DNA of 37,151 bases from positions 1 through 37,151 of the forward strand of contig JAFLRP010000156.1 of the NCBI GenBank assembly GCA_022511515.1, in the 5' to 3' direction. The position numbers and the translations under genes are program-made. Source of the DNA: Acutalibacter sp. GTDB taxonomy: Bacteria; Bacillota; Clostridia; Oscillospirales; Acutalibacteraceae. Under the pieces are notes generated by a model. It saw nothing but the letters and a program-made list of their open reading frames with translations. It did no database searches and was not told the origin of the DNA. Within the stretch, counting starts at the first letter, position 1. The number at the start of each line of letters is the position of its first letter. Shown here piece by piece: positions 1-7,784 of the stretch.

Positions 1-41
1 GCGCAGAACCCCCCTAGTAAACGCCGATAAAATCGTTTCAT
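1..41 (-). CDS. Start of an exported protein (partial)
   Basis: The minus strand shows an ATG at 41-39 preceded by a G-rich ribosome-binding-like stretch (GGCGGGTGATGGG). It opens a frame reading MKRFYRRLLGGFC before the window ends. The positive residues followed by a hydrophobic run look like the beginning of a signal peptide or membrane anchor. In many Clostridia the gene after ytfJ/gerW is a DacF-type D-alanyl-D-alanine carboxypeptidase, so that is a reasonable guess. The 13 visible codons cannot identify it. Confidence 0.35.
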   Translation of the reverse strand, partial: MKRFYRRLLGGFC

Positions 42-136
42 CCCATCACCCGCCTTCGCTCATAAGTATGCGAGAAAGGCAGATGGATATGCGAGACAAT
101 GTCACACTTCTCTGTGCGGCACTGCCTAAAGACATA

Positions 137-556
137 TTACTCCTTGGATTCCTCAGCAGGGACATCTTCCTGCTCAGCTTCATCGTCTTTTTTCTTTTGG
201 ATCAGTGCGGCGATCTTGTCCACCACATCGGGGATCTTCTCCAGTGCTCTGTCCACGGAGCCCACATAGGGCTCGATCTGCAGGACGCGCACGTTTCCGT
301 GAGAAATGGAAAGGAATGCGATGGGAACCACGGTAATGCCCGCTCCGCTGCCGCCAGCGAAAAGCCCGGGAGAGGGCTGTGCCTTGGAGGGCAAGTCAGA
401 GCCGCCGGAAGCGAAGCCGTAGCTCACCCGGGAAATGGGGATCACAGTGGTGCCGTCCGGCGTGGTGATGGGCTCGCCGACGACGGTGTTCACATCCACC
501 ATGTTCTTGATCTTCTCCATGGTCACGTCCATCAAATTGTTTACTTTGTCGCTCAT
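137..556 (-). CDS. ytfJ: GerW/YtfJ family sporulation protein
   Basis: A 139-residue protein of the GerW (YtfJ) family, which in Bacillus is a forespore protein needed for proper germination. The family pattern is clear: an N-terminal MxxTMEKIKNMVD helix, the segment VVGEPITTPDGTTVIPIS, a glycine-rich FASGGS...GGSGAG stretch and the GITVVPIAFL strand. The end is a charged tail rich in Lys, Asp and Glu. Its ATG overlaps the stop of the upstream DUF2953 gene as ATGA, so the two are translationally coupled. In many Clostridia scpAB, a DUF2953 protein and ytfJ occur in this order. Length is typical for the family. Confidence 0.93.
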   Translation of the reverse strand: MSDKVNNLMDVTMEKIKNMVDVNTVVGEPITTPDGTTVIPISRVSYGFASGGSDLPSKAQPSPGLFAGGSGAGITVVPIAFLSISHGNVRVLQIEPYVGSVDRALEKIPDVVDKIAALIQKKKDDEAEQEDVPAEESKE

Positions 557-1236
557 TGCTGTTCACCCTGCTTTCGCATTTGCGAAATCCTTTCTGTTTG
601 ATTCGTGGGACGCATTCCAGACTTCAGCAGTCTCATAACAACAGGAAGTCCGTGTATCAGCAGAGAAATACCTTCTCTCAGCAAGAAAATGGGAAGAATG
701 GAAAGTACGCCGGTAAACACCACCGTGCTTTCTTCGGACTGATAGTTCAGATCGACGGACACGGCCCCTTTTTTGCAGCGCATCAGTTTGAACAGAACAC
801 TGCAGGCAGAGTACACCGCTCCGGAAACCTGTCCGTATTGAATGGCGGCCGCGGCGGCGTCCTCCGCCCCTGCCAAGCATAAGTACAAATCGAACTTGCG
901 CAGCTTTAAGTGAGATAACAGCCGTTTGGTGTCAGTTGCCACCAGCTTTACAAGCTCAAAGAGAGATTGCAGAAAGCCGGAAACGCCCTGACGCTTCAAC
1001 ATCAACTTGATATCTACTTTTTTTTCTTTCTCATTTTCTTCTGTCTTTTCCTTCTTTTTCTTTGGCTTCTTTTCCGGCTCAGGTTCTTCCTTACCCGGAG
1101 CTATGTGAAATCGAAGGAAAAGATAGCGCAGCGTCAAGGAAAATTCCTGTTCAAAGCCAACATGGATCCGCAATGGGAACAATGTCAGCAGAAACAGAAA
1201 CAGGAGAACGCCGCAGATCACTAAGAAAACCGTCAT
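553..1236 (-). CDS. DUF2953 membrane protein (YtfI-like)
   Basis: A 227-residue protein with one strong N-terminal membrane segment (about residues 3-21, VFLVICGVLLFLFLLTLFPL). A beta-rich patch follows (IHVGFEQEFSLTLRYLFLRF), then a highly charged Lys/Glu linker at about residues 50-75. The remainder is helical and includes a second hydrophobic patch (LSILPIFLLREGISLLIHGL). This matches the DUF2953 family, whose genes sit beside ytfJ in Bacillus (as YtfI) and in many Clostridia. The biochemical role is unknown. The link to GerW suggests a sporulation function, which is inference from position only. The gene starts 24 bases after scpB and overlaps gerW by 4 bases. Confidence 0.85.
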   Translation of the reverse strand: MTVFLVICGVLLFLFLLTLFPLRIHVGFEQEFSLTLRYLFLRFHIAPGKEEPEPEKKPKKKKEKTEENEKEKKVDIKLMLKRQGVSGFLQSLFELVKLVATDTKRLLSHLKLRKFDLYLCLAGAEDAAAAAIQYGQVSGAVYSACSVLFKLMRCKKGAVSVDLNYQSEESTVVFTGVLSILPIFLLREGISLLIHGLPVVMRLLKSGMRPTNQTERISQMRKQGEQQ

Positions 1237-1260
1237 GCTCCATCGTCCTTCCCGGCCGTA

Positions 1261-1797
1261 TTACATTCCGTCAAATGTGAGCTCCTGCTCTTGTTCCTCT
1301 GCCTCGTCGCTGGGAGGCGGCGGAAGCTCATCCAACGAGGAAAGCTGGAAGCAGCGCAGGAAGTTTTCTGTCGTGCCGTACAGCAAAGGTCTGCCGGGCA
1401 GCTCCAGCCGTCCGCGCTCCTCTAAAAGCTCCTTCTGCACCAAGCTGCTGATGACACCGGAACAATCCACGCCTCTTACCTGTTCCACGAAAGCCTTCGT
1501 CACAGGCTGATTATAAGCCACCACTGCCAGCACTTCCATAGCCGCCTGAGAGAGCGGAATACTGCGCTTTAAGTCCAGCACATCCCGGACAGGCTGGGCA
1601 TAAGCCGGGTTGGTGCAGAATTGGGCGGAATTTTCCAGCCGCAAAAGATGAATGCCGCTAGTGGGCGTGTTGTATTTTTCTTTCAGGACATCGATGATTT
1701 CTTCAATCGCGTAGGTCCGCACGCCCAGCACCTGAGCAATACGGTCCAGCGCCACCGGTTCGCCGCCGGCAAAAAGAATCGCTTCGGTTTTCCCCAT
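1261..1797 (-). CDS. scpB: Segregation and condensation protein B
   Basis: A 178-residue ScpB, the winged-helix kleisin-associated subunit of the bacterial SMC-ScpAB condensin that compacts and segregates chromosomes. Seen features are the opening KTEAILFAGGEPV, the LLRLENSAQFCTNP region, the LSQAAMEVLAVVAYNQPVTK motif and the RGVDCSGVISSL segment. All are characteristic of ScpB. The chosen ATG overlaps the scpA stop as TGATG and has AGAGGA just upstream. A longer in-frame reading from a TTG six codons earlier has no ribosome site of its own. The C-terminus is an acidic tail, as is common in the family. Confidence 0.95.
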   Translation of the reverse strand: MGKTEAILFAGGEPVALDRIAQVLGVRTYAIEEIIDVLKEKYNTPTSGIHLLRLENSAQFCTNPAYAQPVRDVLDLKRSIPLSQAAMEVLAVVAYNQPVTKAFVEQVRGVDCSGVISSLVQKELLEERGRLELPGRPLLYGTTENFLRCFQLSSLDELPPPPSDEAEEQEQELTFDGM

Positions 1798-2525
1798 CAG
1801 TTCCTCTCTTTCCAACGGTTCTCCCCCTTTTCCAATAGTCTGATCTCACAATCGCTGCCTTCGCCCTCAACACGGATTCGGCGGCTTTTTACCAACTCCA
1901 GCACGGCAAGAAACGCCGCTACCCGCTCGGAGCGGTCCTGCTTTTCCGAAAAAAGCGCCCGGAACGACACTTTTTTTCGCTTCCACAGCATTCTCAGCAC
2001 AAAGACCACCTGAGAGGCAACGGAAACGATTTTTCTCGTGACCAGTGCCGAAAAACTTTCCGGTTTCGGCGGCAAAAGGCTTTTCCCTTTGCCCCAGGCC
2101 GACACCAGCGCCTGCATAATCTCTTTGGGCTCGTGAATGCGCTTGTAGGTCAAATCAGCGGGGAATTTCTCCTGCTCCCGCACCAAACTGTCATAGGAAG
2201 CCTGCTGTGCCAAGGCGGCGGCAGCCAGCTTGCACTGCTGATATTCCAGGAGCTGACCGGTCAATTCCAGACGGGGATCCTCTTCCTCTTCTTGTCTCGG
2301 GAGAAGAGACGACGATTTGATATGTACCAGGCGCGCAGCCATTTCCAGAAATTCGCTGGCAATGTCCATATTTTCTTCCCGCATCAGGTCGATCTGTTCC
2401 ATGTACTGATCCAGAAGCGTTGCTATGGGAATATCGTAAATGTTCAGCTTGTTTTTGGCAATGAGCATGAGCAACAGATCCAGCGGCCCTTCAAAAACCT
2501 CCAGCTTATATTGCAGCTTTTCCAT
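1797..2525 (-). CDS. scpA: Segregation and condensation protein A
   Basis: A 242-residue ScpA, the kleisin that bridges the SMC dimer. The N-terminus carries the family signature (YKLEVFEGPLDLLLMLI, then NKLNIYDIPI and QYMEQIDLM). A hydrophobic helix with EFLEMAARLVHIKSSSLLP follows. The C-terminal winged helix contains VSFRALFSEKQDRSERVAAF and FLAVLELVKSRRIRV. It lies 2 bases downstream of the M50 protease gene and is coupled to scpB, so the three are one transcript. Length is typical. Confidence 0.96.
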   Translation of the reverse strand: MEKLQYKLEVFEGPLDLLLMLIAKNKLNIYDIPIATLLDQYMEQIDLMREENMDIASEFLEMAARLVHIKSSSLLPRQEEEEDPRLELTGQLLEYQQCKLAAAALAQQASYDSLVREQEKFPADLTYKRIHEPKEIMQALVSAWGKGKSLLPPKPESFSALVTRKIVSVASQVVFVLRMLWKRKKVSFRALFSEKQDRSERVAAFLAVLELVKSRRIRVEGEGSDCEIRLLEKGENRWKERN

Positions 2526-2527
2526 AC

Positions 2528-3223
2528 TTACAGCGCTCCTGCCAAATGAAACGGGAATTGGGCGATCTGAAAAATAATACGGGCAAAGAAGTTCTGTACC
2601 GTATAGAGAGGTCCGGAAAAAGCGCCGGAAATCATCATGACAAACAGAACCATCACAAAAATATTCTGATACCGGTAATAGGTGGCAAGGGCGCGGTCTG
2701 AAAGAAAGGCGCCGATGATCCGGGAGCCGTCCAGCGGCGGCACGGGAATCAAGTTAAACGCTGCCAGAGAGATATTGACCACCACATAGTAGTACATCAT
2801 ATTGAAAAAGAACATAGTCACCCCGTTGTAGGGGGCAAAAACCTGAATCGCAACCACAATGAACGCTCCTACCAGTGCCGCCAGAAGATTGGAGACCGGC
2901 CCCGCCAGGGCGGTGATTGCCAGATCGCGCTTGGGCTTTTTGAAATACCGGGAATCCACCGGCACAGGTTTCGCCCAGCCGAAGCCGAACAGCAAAAGGG
3001 CCAGAGAACCCATGGGATCAACGCTGGCCAGCGGATTCATGGTCAACCGTCTTTCCAGCTTGGCGGTGGGATCCCCCAGCTTATAGGCCACCCAGCCGTG
3101 GGCAAATTCGTGGAGCGGAAGAATACAGAAAATCACGAATAGGATAGAAAGCACCTGAGCGAACACTGCCCAGATATCTACAGATTGTCCGTAAAGCAAG
3201 CTTCTGAAAACACTGAAAAGCAT
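2528..3223 (-). CDS. Site-2 protease family membrane metalloprotease (M50)
   Basis: A 231-residue polytopic membrane protein of the M50 site-2 protease family. The zinc motif HEFAH lies at residues 38-42 inside a membrane segment. The second metal-binding motif is NLIPVPPLDGSRI near residue 160, where the Asp supplies the third ligand. About five to six hydrophobic segments are visible. Family members cleave membrane-embedded substrates, but those placed before scpA in Firmicutes have no assigned substrate. A TGAGGGGA ribosome site precedes the ATG, and a good promoter lies at 3250-3278. It is probably the first gene of the M50-scpA-scpB-DUF2953-ytfJ unit. Confidence 0.92.
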   Translation of the reverse strand: MLFSVFRSLLYGQSVDIWAVFAQVLSILFVIFCILPLHEFAHGWVAYKLGDPTAKLERRLTMNPLASVDPMGSLALLLFGFGWAKPVPVDSRYFKKPKRDLAITALAGPVSNLLAALVGAFIVVAIQVFAPYNGVTMFFFNMMYYYVVVNISLAAFNLIPVPPLDGSRIIGAFLSDRALATYYRYQNIFVMVLFVMMISGAFSGPLYTVQNFFARIIFQIAQFPFHLAGAL

Positions 3224-3249
3224 GGATAAATCCCCTCACTTCTACCGAA

Positions 3250-3278
3250 ATTATAAACTATCTCAGAGGAAAACACAA
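3250..3278 (-). promoter_or_regulatory. Promoter for M50-scpAB-ytfJ operon
   Basis: On the minus strand TTGTGT (3278-3273) and TATAAT (3255-3250) are separated by 17 bases, a sigma-A-type promoter about 30 bases before the M50 gene. It is back to back with the rpmB promoter. Confidence 0.7.
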
Positions 3279-3317
3279 GTTTTTCGTCATTTTCCGGAAA
3301 ATCTTTTAGAAAAAAAC

Positions 3318-3346
3318 TTGCATTTTCCCATGAGGTCTGTTATAAT
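3318..3346 (+). promoter_or_regulatory. rpmB promoter
   Basis: TTGCAT (3318-3323) and a perfect TATAAT (3341-3346) are separated by 17 bases. The ribosome site AAGGAGGTG lies at 3381-3389, 5 bases before the rpmB ATG. This is consistent with strong expression of a ribosomal protein. Confidence 0.8.
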
Positions 3347-3394
3347 TCAATTTGCTATGAATTTGTGAATCACCGATTTTAAGGAGGTGCAGAT

Positions 3395-3583
3395 ATGGCA
3401 AAATGTGAATTCTGCGGCAAGGACGTTTCTTTCGGCATCAAGGTGTCCCACTCTCACAGACGCTCCAACCGGACTTGGAAACCGAACATCAAGCGTGTTA
3501 AGGCTGTTGTAAACGGTACTCCGAAGCGTGTACACGCCTGCACCCGTTGCTTGCGTTCCGGCAAAGTGACCCGTGCTGTTTGA
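3395..3583 (+). CDS. rpmB: 50S ribosomal protein L28
   Basis: A 62-residue L28 of the large ribosomal subunit. The protein begins MAKCEFCGKDVSFGIKVSHS and carries the RRSNRTWKPN segment typical of L28. Four cysteines are present as C4xxC7 and C49xxC52, the zinc-binding (C+) form found in many Firmicutes. It is monocistronic, with its own strong promoter and a near-consensus ribosome site, and is followed by two terminators. It is transcribed away from the scpAB operon. Length is normal. Confidence 0.98.
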   Translation: MAKCEFCGKDVSFGIKVSHSHRRSNRTWKPNIKRVKAVVNGTPKRVHACTRCLRSGKVTRAV

Positions 3584-3604
3584 TTCGTACCACACAAAAT
3601 TTGG

Positions 3605-3632
3605 AAGAGCCGCAAGGCTCTTTCATTTTTTT
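3605..3632 (+). terminator. rpmB terminator 1
   Basis: A 7-bp perfect stem, AAGAGCC / GGCTCTT, closes a GCAA tetraloop (3605-3622). A T-rich run continues to 3632. It lies 22 bases after the rpmB stop. Confidence 0.88.
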
Positions 3633-3640
3633 GCCGAAAT

Positions 3641-3665
3641 GAGCCGCAAGGCTCTTTTCTTTTTC
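3641..3665 (+). terminator. rpmB terminator 2 (copy of the first)
   Basis: The same GAGCC-GCAA-GGCTC hairpin recurs at 3641-3654, followed by TTTTCTTTTT. The T-run is on the plus side, so this is a second rpmB terminator. It is not one for the convergent gene that ends at 3670. Confidence 0.8.
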
Positions 3666-3669
3666 CCGA

Positions 3670-4566
3670 TTATTCCGCCGATTTTGCCGTTTCAGTTTTT
3701 CCGCTGAACGGCTTTTCTTTTGTCAGAGCCGCAAAATCGCCCTCATCAAAATTCGAGATCAAGGTTTCCGCTACGCCCATGGCTTCCCCCATCAACTCAA
3801 AAAAGCTCTGACGGGAGGACTCCTTTCCCGCAGTCCATTCTTCCTGCTGAATATTGGCGTAGTCCACGTCATCCCGCTCGATGAGCGGCACGATATGGGA
3901 TGTCACATGGTGAGGCTTGCCGTTTTCCACCAAATCGAAAATTTTCATTTTCAGCCCTGACTTGTCGGTCAGACAGGAAAAGACAAAGTGGGCGTCCTTT
4001 GCAGCACGGAGCAATTCCTCCTCTGCCACCTCCGCCCCATACACCTGAGACAACACATCCCGATACAGCTTGGCAATGCGCCGCTGTATCGCTTCATTTT
4101 TCGGGAACATATCCCCCAAAGACACCTCCGAGGGCAGCTTTCCCGCTTCGCTGCGGAGAACAATGGTGTCCAGTGCAGCTTCTATTTCTCCATGCATGGT
4201 GGTTTGCGTTTCGTTCCCCCGAATCTCCAAAAGCTGCTCTGCCAGAGCATTGATATAAGGATGAGCAGTGGAATCCAAAGCGTAGTGGCAGATAAAGCCG
4301 TAGACATAGGAACGGTAAGCCGGGTCGTCATGGCGGCGGACAAAGTCCCGCATGGCGGAAAGTGTCTTGGACGGCGGGGTTTCGTGAAGCTCGCTGCCGT
4401 AGGATTTCAGGGACCTTCCCCGCATCCATGGAAAATATCGATGGCAGAACAGGAAATCCGGTCCTTGGGCGCCCCAGTAGTAGGCGCACAGATTCAGTTC
4501 CTTCTGCTCGCTCAAATCAGACAGAACATTTTTTGCAAAAAGATGATGGGTCAAACAGGCGGGCAT
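3670..4566 (-). CDS. Zinc-dependent phospholipase C family protein
   Basis: A 298-residue protein resembling the zinc-dependent phospholipase C family (B. cereus PLC fold). Visible hallmarks are the N-terminal THHLFA, the aromatic GAQGPDFLFCHRYF segment, the GFICHYALDSTAHPYI helix with an HxxxD arrangement, and HGEIEAALDTIV, which supplies a His-Glu pair. No signal peptide is visible. It is therefore probably an intracellular member of unknown substrate, unlike the secreted toxins. GGGAGG precedes the ATG. The first 16 bases overlap the end of rluA, and the gene is the last of the nusB operon. Confidence 0.85.
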   Translation of the reverse strand: MPACLTHHLFAKNVLSDLSEQKELNLCAYYWGAQGPDFLFCHRYFPWMRGRSLKSYGSELHETPPSKTLSAMRDFVRRHDDPAYRSYVYGFICHYALDSTAHPYINALAEQLLEIRGNETQTTMHGEIEAALDTIVLRSEAGKLPSEVSLGDMFPKNEAIQRRIAKLYRDVLSQVYGAEVAEEELLRAAKDAHFVFSCLTDKSGLKMKIFDLVENGKPHHVTSHIVPLIERDDVDYANIQQEEWTAGKESSRQSFFELMGEAMGVAETLISNFDEGDFAALTKEKPFSGKTETAKSAE

Positions 4567-5456
4567 ACAGTTTCCTCCCTTTTAATGTCTCGAATTTTCA
4601 GCAGCCATGGAAAGGCATCCCGAATGTCCGAGGGAAATTCTGAAAACAGCGTGATCGAAAGTGACAGCGCCGGATTTTTGAGGTTGATCCAGCCGCAGTG
4701 CAGGGCCTGTCTGGAAATGTGCTCCCGGCTGCCGCCGTAGAGGTCATCCCCTGCCAGAGGATGGCCCGCATACGCCATGTGGGCGCGGATTTGATGGGTG
4801 CGCCCGGTGTCCAGTTTTAAGCTGAGCAGGGTATGGTTTTCAAAGGCTGTAACGGCTTCCCAATGGGTGACTGCCCTCTCCCCGCTGCCGCAGGCGCGAA
4901 GGATTTTGCTGCCGGGAGCAAGCCCAATGGGAACATCTATGGTACCGCTGCCGGAAAGCACCCCTTCGCAAACGGCGTAGTACCTTTTCTCTACAACGGC
5001 AGAGGAAACAGCGGCACGGTGTTTGCCCAGTAGTACGATGCCGCTGGTGTCTCTGTCCAGCCGGTACAGGGGACGAAACAGAAGGCGCTGCCCCGTAGTC
5101 TCATAATAGTATGCCGCGGCATTGAGCAAACTGTCCCTACCGTGACCGGGAGAGGGGTGGATCGGCATGCCCCAAGGCTTTTCCACGGCAAGATAATCCT
5201 CTGTTTCCCAAAGGATATGGAGCGGAACAGGTTCTGCGGGATAGTGCATTTCTTCCTCAGGCAGAGAGAAGGTCAACACATCTCCCTCTGCTAAAATATC
5301 GACAGTACGGCAAGGGACGCCGTTTTTCAGAATTCCGTTCTCCTGCAGCTTTTGCTTTGTCAGCATTCTGGCGGAAAGGCCCAGTTCCCGCCGGGCAAAG
5401 TCTTTTACTGTCATTCCCTGACAGCTCAGAGGAACGACGTATTTCAACACCCGCAT
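4551..5456 (-). CDS. RluA-family pseudouridine synthase
   Basis: A 301-residue RNA pseudouridine synthase of the RluA family. An N-terminal S4-like RNA-binding region lies at about residues 15-60 (VKDFARRELGLSARMLTKQK). It is followed by YLAVEKPWGMPIHPSPGH and the catalytic motif YRLDRDTSGIVLLGK, whose Asp is the nucleophile. The RTHQIRAHMAYAGHPLAGD motif comes later. The ATG at 5456-5454 overlaps the stop of the polyprenyl synthetase gene as ATGA. The frame is open upstream for another 103 codons, but that extension only re-reads the neighbouring gene. The exact RNA target (rRNA or tRNA) cannot be told. Confidence 0.92.
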   Translation of the reverse strand: MRVLKYVVPLSCQGMTVKDFARRELGLSARMLTKQKLQENGILKNGVPCRTVDILAEGDVLTFSLPEEEMHYPAEPVPLHILWETEDYLAVEKPWGMPIHPSPGHGRDSLLNAAAYYYETTGQRLLFRPLYRLDRDTSGIVLLGKHRAAVSSAVVEKRYYAVCEGVLSGSGTIDVPIGLAPGSKILRACGSGERAVTHWEAVTAFENHTLLSLKLDTGRTHQIRAHMAYAGHPLAGDDLYGGSREHISRQALHCGWINLKNPALSLSITLFSEFPSDIRDAFPWLLKIRDIKREETVCPPV

Positions 5457-6334
5457 CAGGCTTCCCGCTTTACAAGACTTTTCGCAAGCCTTTGCAGAAA
5501 ATCCGTATCTCCGGGAAAAGTCTTCAGGGACTCCAGAGCCCGCTCGGTGTAGTCCTGCACCAGCTTCTGGGCCTCTTCTACTCCTAAAAGAGACACGTAG
5601 TTTCGCTTGTTCATAGCGGCGTCCATTCCCACATTCTTTCCAAGCTTCTGAGGATCGCCCTGAACGTCTAAAATATCGTCCCGAATCTGGAACGCCATAC
5701 CTAGGCCGGTGGCATACTGCTCTGCCGCTTTCTCCATAGTTTTTCCGCTGTGAGCTGCAATACATCCCATACGGCAGGCCGCCGAAATCAAAGCGACGGT
5801 CTTCCCCATATCCATGGTGACAAGCAGGGAAAGATCCGCTTCCTTTCCCTCGGTCCGCAGGTCAATACATTGTCCGCCCACCATGCCCTTCTCCCCGGCA
5901 CATCGTGCCAGAACAAGGGCGGCATTGGCGGCAGTTTCTTTTTCTTCAGCCGACAGCGCCGTTTCAAACGCTTTGGTCAGAAGCCCGTCTCCGGCAAGCA
6001 GCGCCATATCTTCCCCATACACCTTGTGATTGGTGGGTTTGCCGCGGCGCATATCGTCATTGTCCATACAGGGCATATCGTCGTGGATCAGAGAATAGGT
6101 GTGCACCATTTCAACAGCACAGGCAAAGGGCAGCGCCAATTCTGGATCGCCGCCGCACAGCTCGCAGAACGCCAGGGTCAAGACAGGGCGAATCCGCTTA
6201 CCGCCGCACAAGAGACTGTACCGCATGGCCTCTGTGACTTTCCCGGCCGGATCGTCGGGCGAGGCTTCCGGCATATACTGCCGAAGCGACGTTTCAATCA
6301 TCTCCTGATAGCGGGTCAAGGTGTCAGTCCACAT
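5456..6334 (-). CDS. ispA: Polyprenyl (farnesyl) diphosphate synthase
   Basis: A 292-residue trans-prenyltransferase that condenses isopentenyl diphosphate with allylic diphosphates, most likely to farnesyl diphosphate for undecaprenol and quinone-type lipids. The first aspartate-rich motif is HDDMPCMDNDDMRRG, the DDx4D form of short-chain enzymes. The second is FQIRDDILDVQGD. GGKRIRPVL and KTVALISAACRMG are also present. GGAGG lies 9 bases before the ATG at 6334, which I prefer to an ATG two codons earlier that would be only 3 bases from it. It overlaps xseB by 11 bases. The pairing xseA-xseB-ispA is common in bacteria. Confidence 0.94.
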   Translation of the reverse strand: MWTDTLTRYQEMIETSLRQYMPEASPDDPAGKVTEAMRYSLLCGGKRIRPVLTLAFCELCGGDPELALPFACAVEMVHTYSLIHDDMPCMDNDDMRRGKPTNHKVYGEDMALLAGDGLLTKAFETALSAEEKETAANAALVLARCAGEKGMVGGQCIDLRTEGKEADLSLLVTMDMGKTVALISAACRMGCIAAHSGKTMEKAAEQYATGLGMAFQIRDDILDVQGDPQKLGKNVGMDAAMNKRNYVSLLGVEEAQKLVQDYTERALESLKTFPGDTDFLQRLAKSLVKREA

Positions 6335-6536
6335 CTTCATTATCCTCCGGGAGAGAAGTCAGCTCCGTAATCTTCTGCTCCGCCTCATTCAACTGCTGAT
6401 AACACCAGGCAGAAAGCTTTGCGCCCTCCTCGAAAAGCTTCATAGAACTTTCCAGAGATTCCTCTCCGCCCTCCAGCTTTGCGACGATCTCCTGAAGCCG
6501 TGTCATTGCCTGCTCATAACTCAGTTTTTCCGCCAT
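6324..6536 (-). CDS. xseB: Exodeoxyribonuclease VII small subunit
   Basis: A 70-residue XseB, the coiled-coil small subunit that assembles with XseA into exonuclease VII, which degrades single-stranded DNA from both ends. It shows the family pattern LSYEQAMTRLQEIVAKLEGG, then ESSMKLFEEGAKLSAWC and an acidic C-terminus. AAGGAG precedes the ATG. Length is typical. It lies 30 bases downstream of xseA. Confidence 0.95.
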   Translation of the reverse strand: MAEKLSYEQAMTRLQEIVAKLEGGEESLESSMKLFEEGAKLSAWCYQQLNEAEQKITELTSLPEDNEDVD

Positions 6537-6566
6537 GAAAATTTCTCCTTCCCGATGCCATTCCCT

Positions 6567-7781
6567 CTAGTTTTCACTTTCCGTCACTGTTACCGCTTTC
6601 GCCTCCACCGTGCCGTCAGACAATCTCAGCGTAAAGCTATCACCCGGAGAAAAGGATTTTGTAGTGCGCAAGACTCGCCCAGAACTGTCTGCCGCCACGG
6701 CATAGCCGCGCTGCAGGACCTTCAAGGGACTTAATGCATCCAGCCTTCCCATGAGCAGAGACAGAGACTGCTTGTCCCGCCCCAAGCTTTCACCCATGGC
6801 AGCCTTCATCTGTCCGAACCGTTCCTCCAACTGCTGCCTTATGGGAAACAAAAGCTGTTCCGGTCTGCCCAGAGGAGAATTTTGCATCAGCATGTCCATA
6901 TTTTGCCGCAATGATTCCACAGTGCGCTTTGCGGTTTCCTGAAAATAGCCGAAATAAGACAGGCAGCGCTGTTTTTCTTCCCGGATATCCGGCGTGGCAA
7001 GCTCTGCCGCCGCACTGGGGGTGGGGGCCCGCACATCGGCCACGAAATCGCAGATGGTAAAATCGGTCTCGTGACCCACGCAAGAAACGACAGGAATTTC
7101 AGAAGCGCACACGGCCCGTGCCAGTCCTTCGTCGTTGAACGCCCACAGGTCTTCCAAAGAGCCGCCGCCCCGCCCCAAAAGGATCACATCGCAGGCGCGC
7201 TTTCTGTTCATGTCTTTCACAGCCCGGATCAACTGCTCCGGGGCTCCGTCCCCCTGTACCAATACCGGAGCGAATACAATTTCCGCTGCGGGCCAGCGGC
7301 GGGCGGTGATTTGAAGAATGTCCTGCACGGCTGCCCCGGTGGGAGAAGTGATCACACCAATACGCCGGGGATACTGGGGCAGCGGCCTTTTCCGAGAATC
7401 ATCGAATAAGCCTTCTGCTTCCAGCTTTGCCTTTAACTGTTCAAAGGCAATACTCAACGCGCCGATGCCGTCGGGCTGCATTTCCTCGGCGTAAAGCTGG
7501 TACTGTCCGGAAGGCTCATACACTGATATCCTGCCCCGGACAATGACCCGCATACCGTCTGCCGGCTTGAATTTTAAAAACCGGGCCGATCCGGCAAACA
7601 TCACCGCTTTCAGCACGGATTTTTCATCTTTCAACGAAAAGTACAAATGTCCGGAACGATAGTGATCGGTAAAATTGGAAATTTCGCCGGCGATCATAAT
7701 ATTCTGCAGGCGATGGTCGCTTTCCAACATGGATTTCAGATAGAAGTTGACCTGTGAGACAGTGAGAACAGAGGACGGCAT
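6567..7781 (-). CDS. xseA: Exodeoxyribonuclease VII large subunit
   Basis: A 404-residue XseA, the catalytic subunit of exonuclease VII. It has an N-terminal OB-fold (about residues 5-100; VSQVNFYLKSMLESD, ISNFTDHYRSGHLYFSLKD) and then the catalytic core with GVITSPTGAAVQDILQI, LGRGGGSLEDLWAFNDE and GHETDFTICDFVADVRAPTP. A coiled-coil region leads to the C-terminal LQRGYA motif. It is shorter than the E. coli protein but within the Firmicutes range. Its ribosome site GGGGAGGAG overlaps the end of nusB, and the two genes are 3 bases apart. Confidence 0.96.
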   Translation of the reverse strand: MPSSVLTVSQVNFYLKSMLESDHRLQNIMIAGEISNFTDHYRSGHLYFSLKDEKSVLKAVMFAGSARFLKFKPADGMRVIVRGRISVYEPSGQYQLYAEEMQPDGIGALSIAFEQLKAKLEAEGLFDDSRKRPLPQYPRRIGVITSPTGAAVQDILQITARRWPAAEIVFAPVLVQGDGAPEQLIRAVKDMNRKRACDVILLGRGGGSLEDLWAFNDEGLARAVCASEIPVVSCVGHETDFTICDFVADVRAPTPSAAAELATPDIREEKQRCLSYFGYFQETAKRTVESLRQNMDMLMQNSPLGRPEQLLFPIRQQLEERFGQMKAAMGESLGRDKQSLSLLMGRLDALSPLKVLQRGYAVAADSSGRVLRTTKSFSPGDSFTLRLSDGTVEAKAVTVTESEN

Positions 7782-7784
7782 AAT

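Noticed and set aside
68-601. Plus-strand frame opposite gerW
   Set aside because: It is antisense to a well-conserved family and has no support of its own.
5457-5765. N-terminal extension of the RluA-like protein by 103 codons
   Set aside because: The extension is an alternative frame of ispA. The ATGA overlap gives the natural start.
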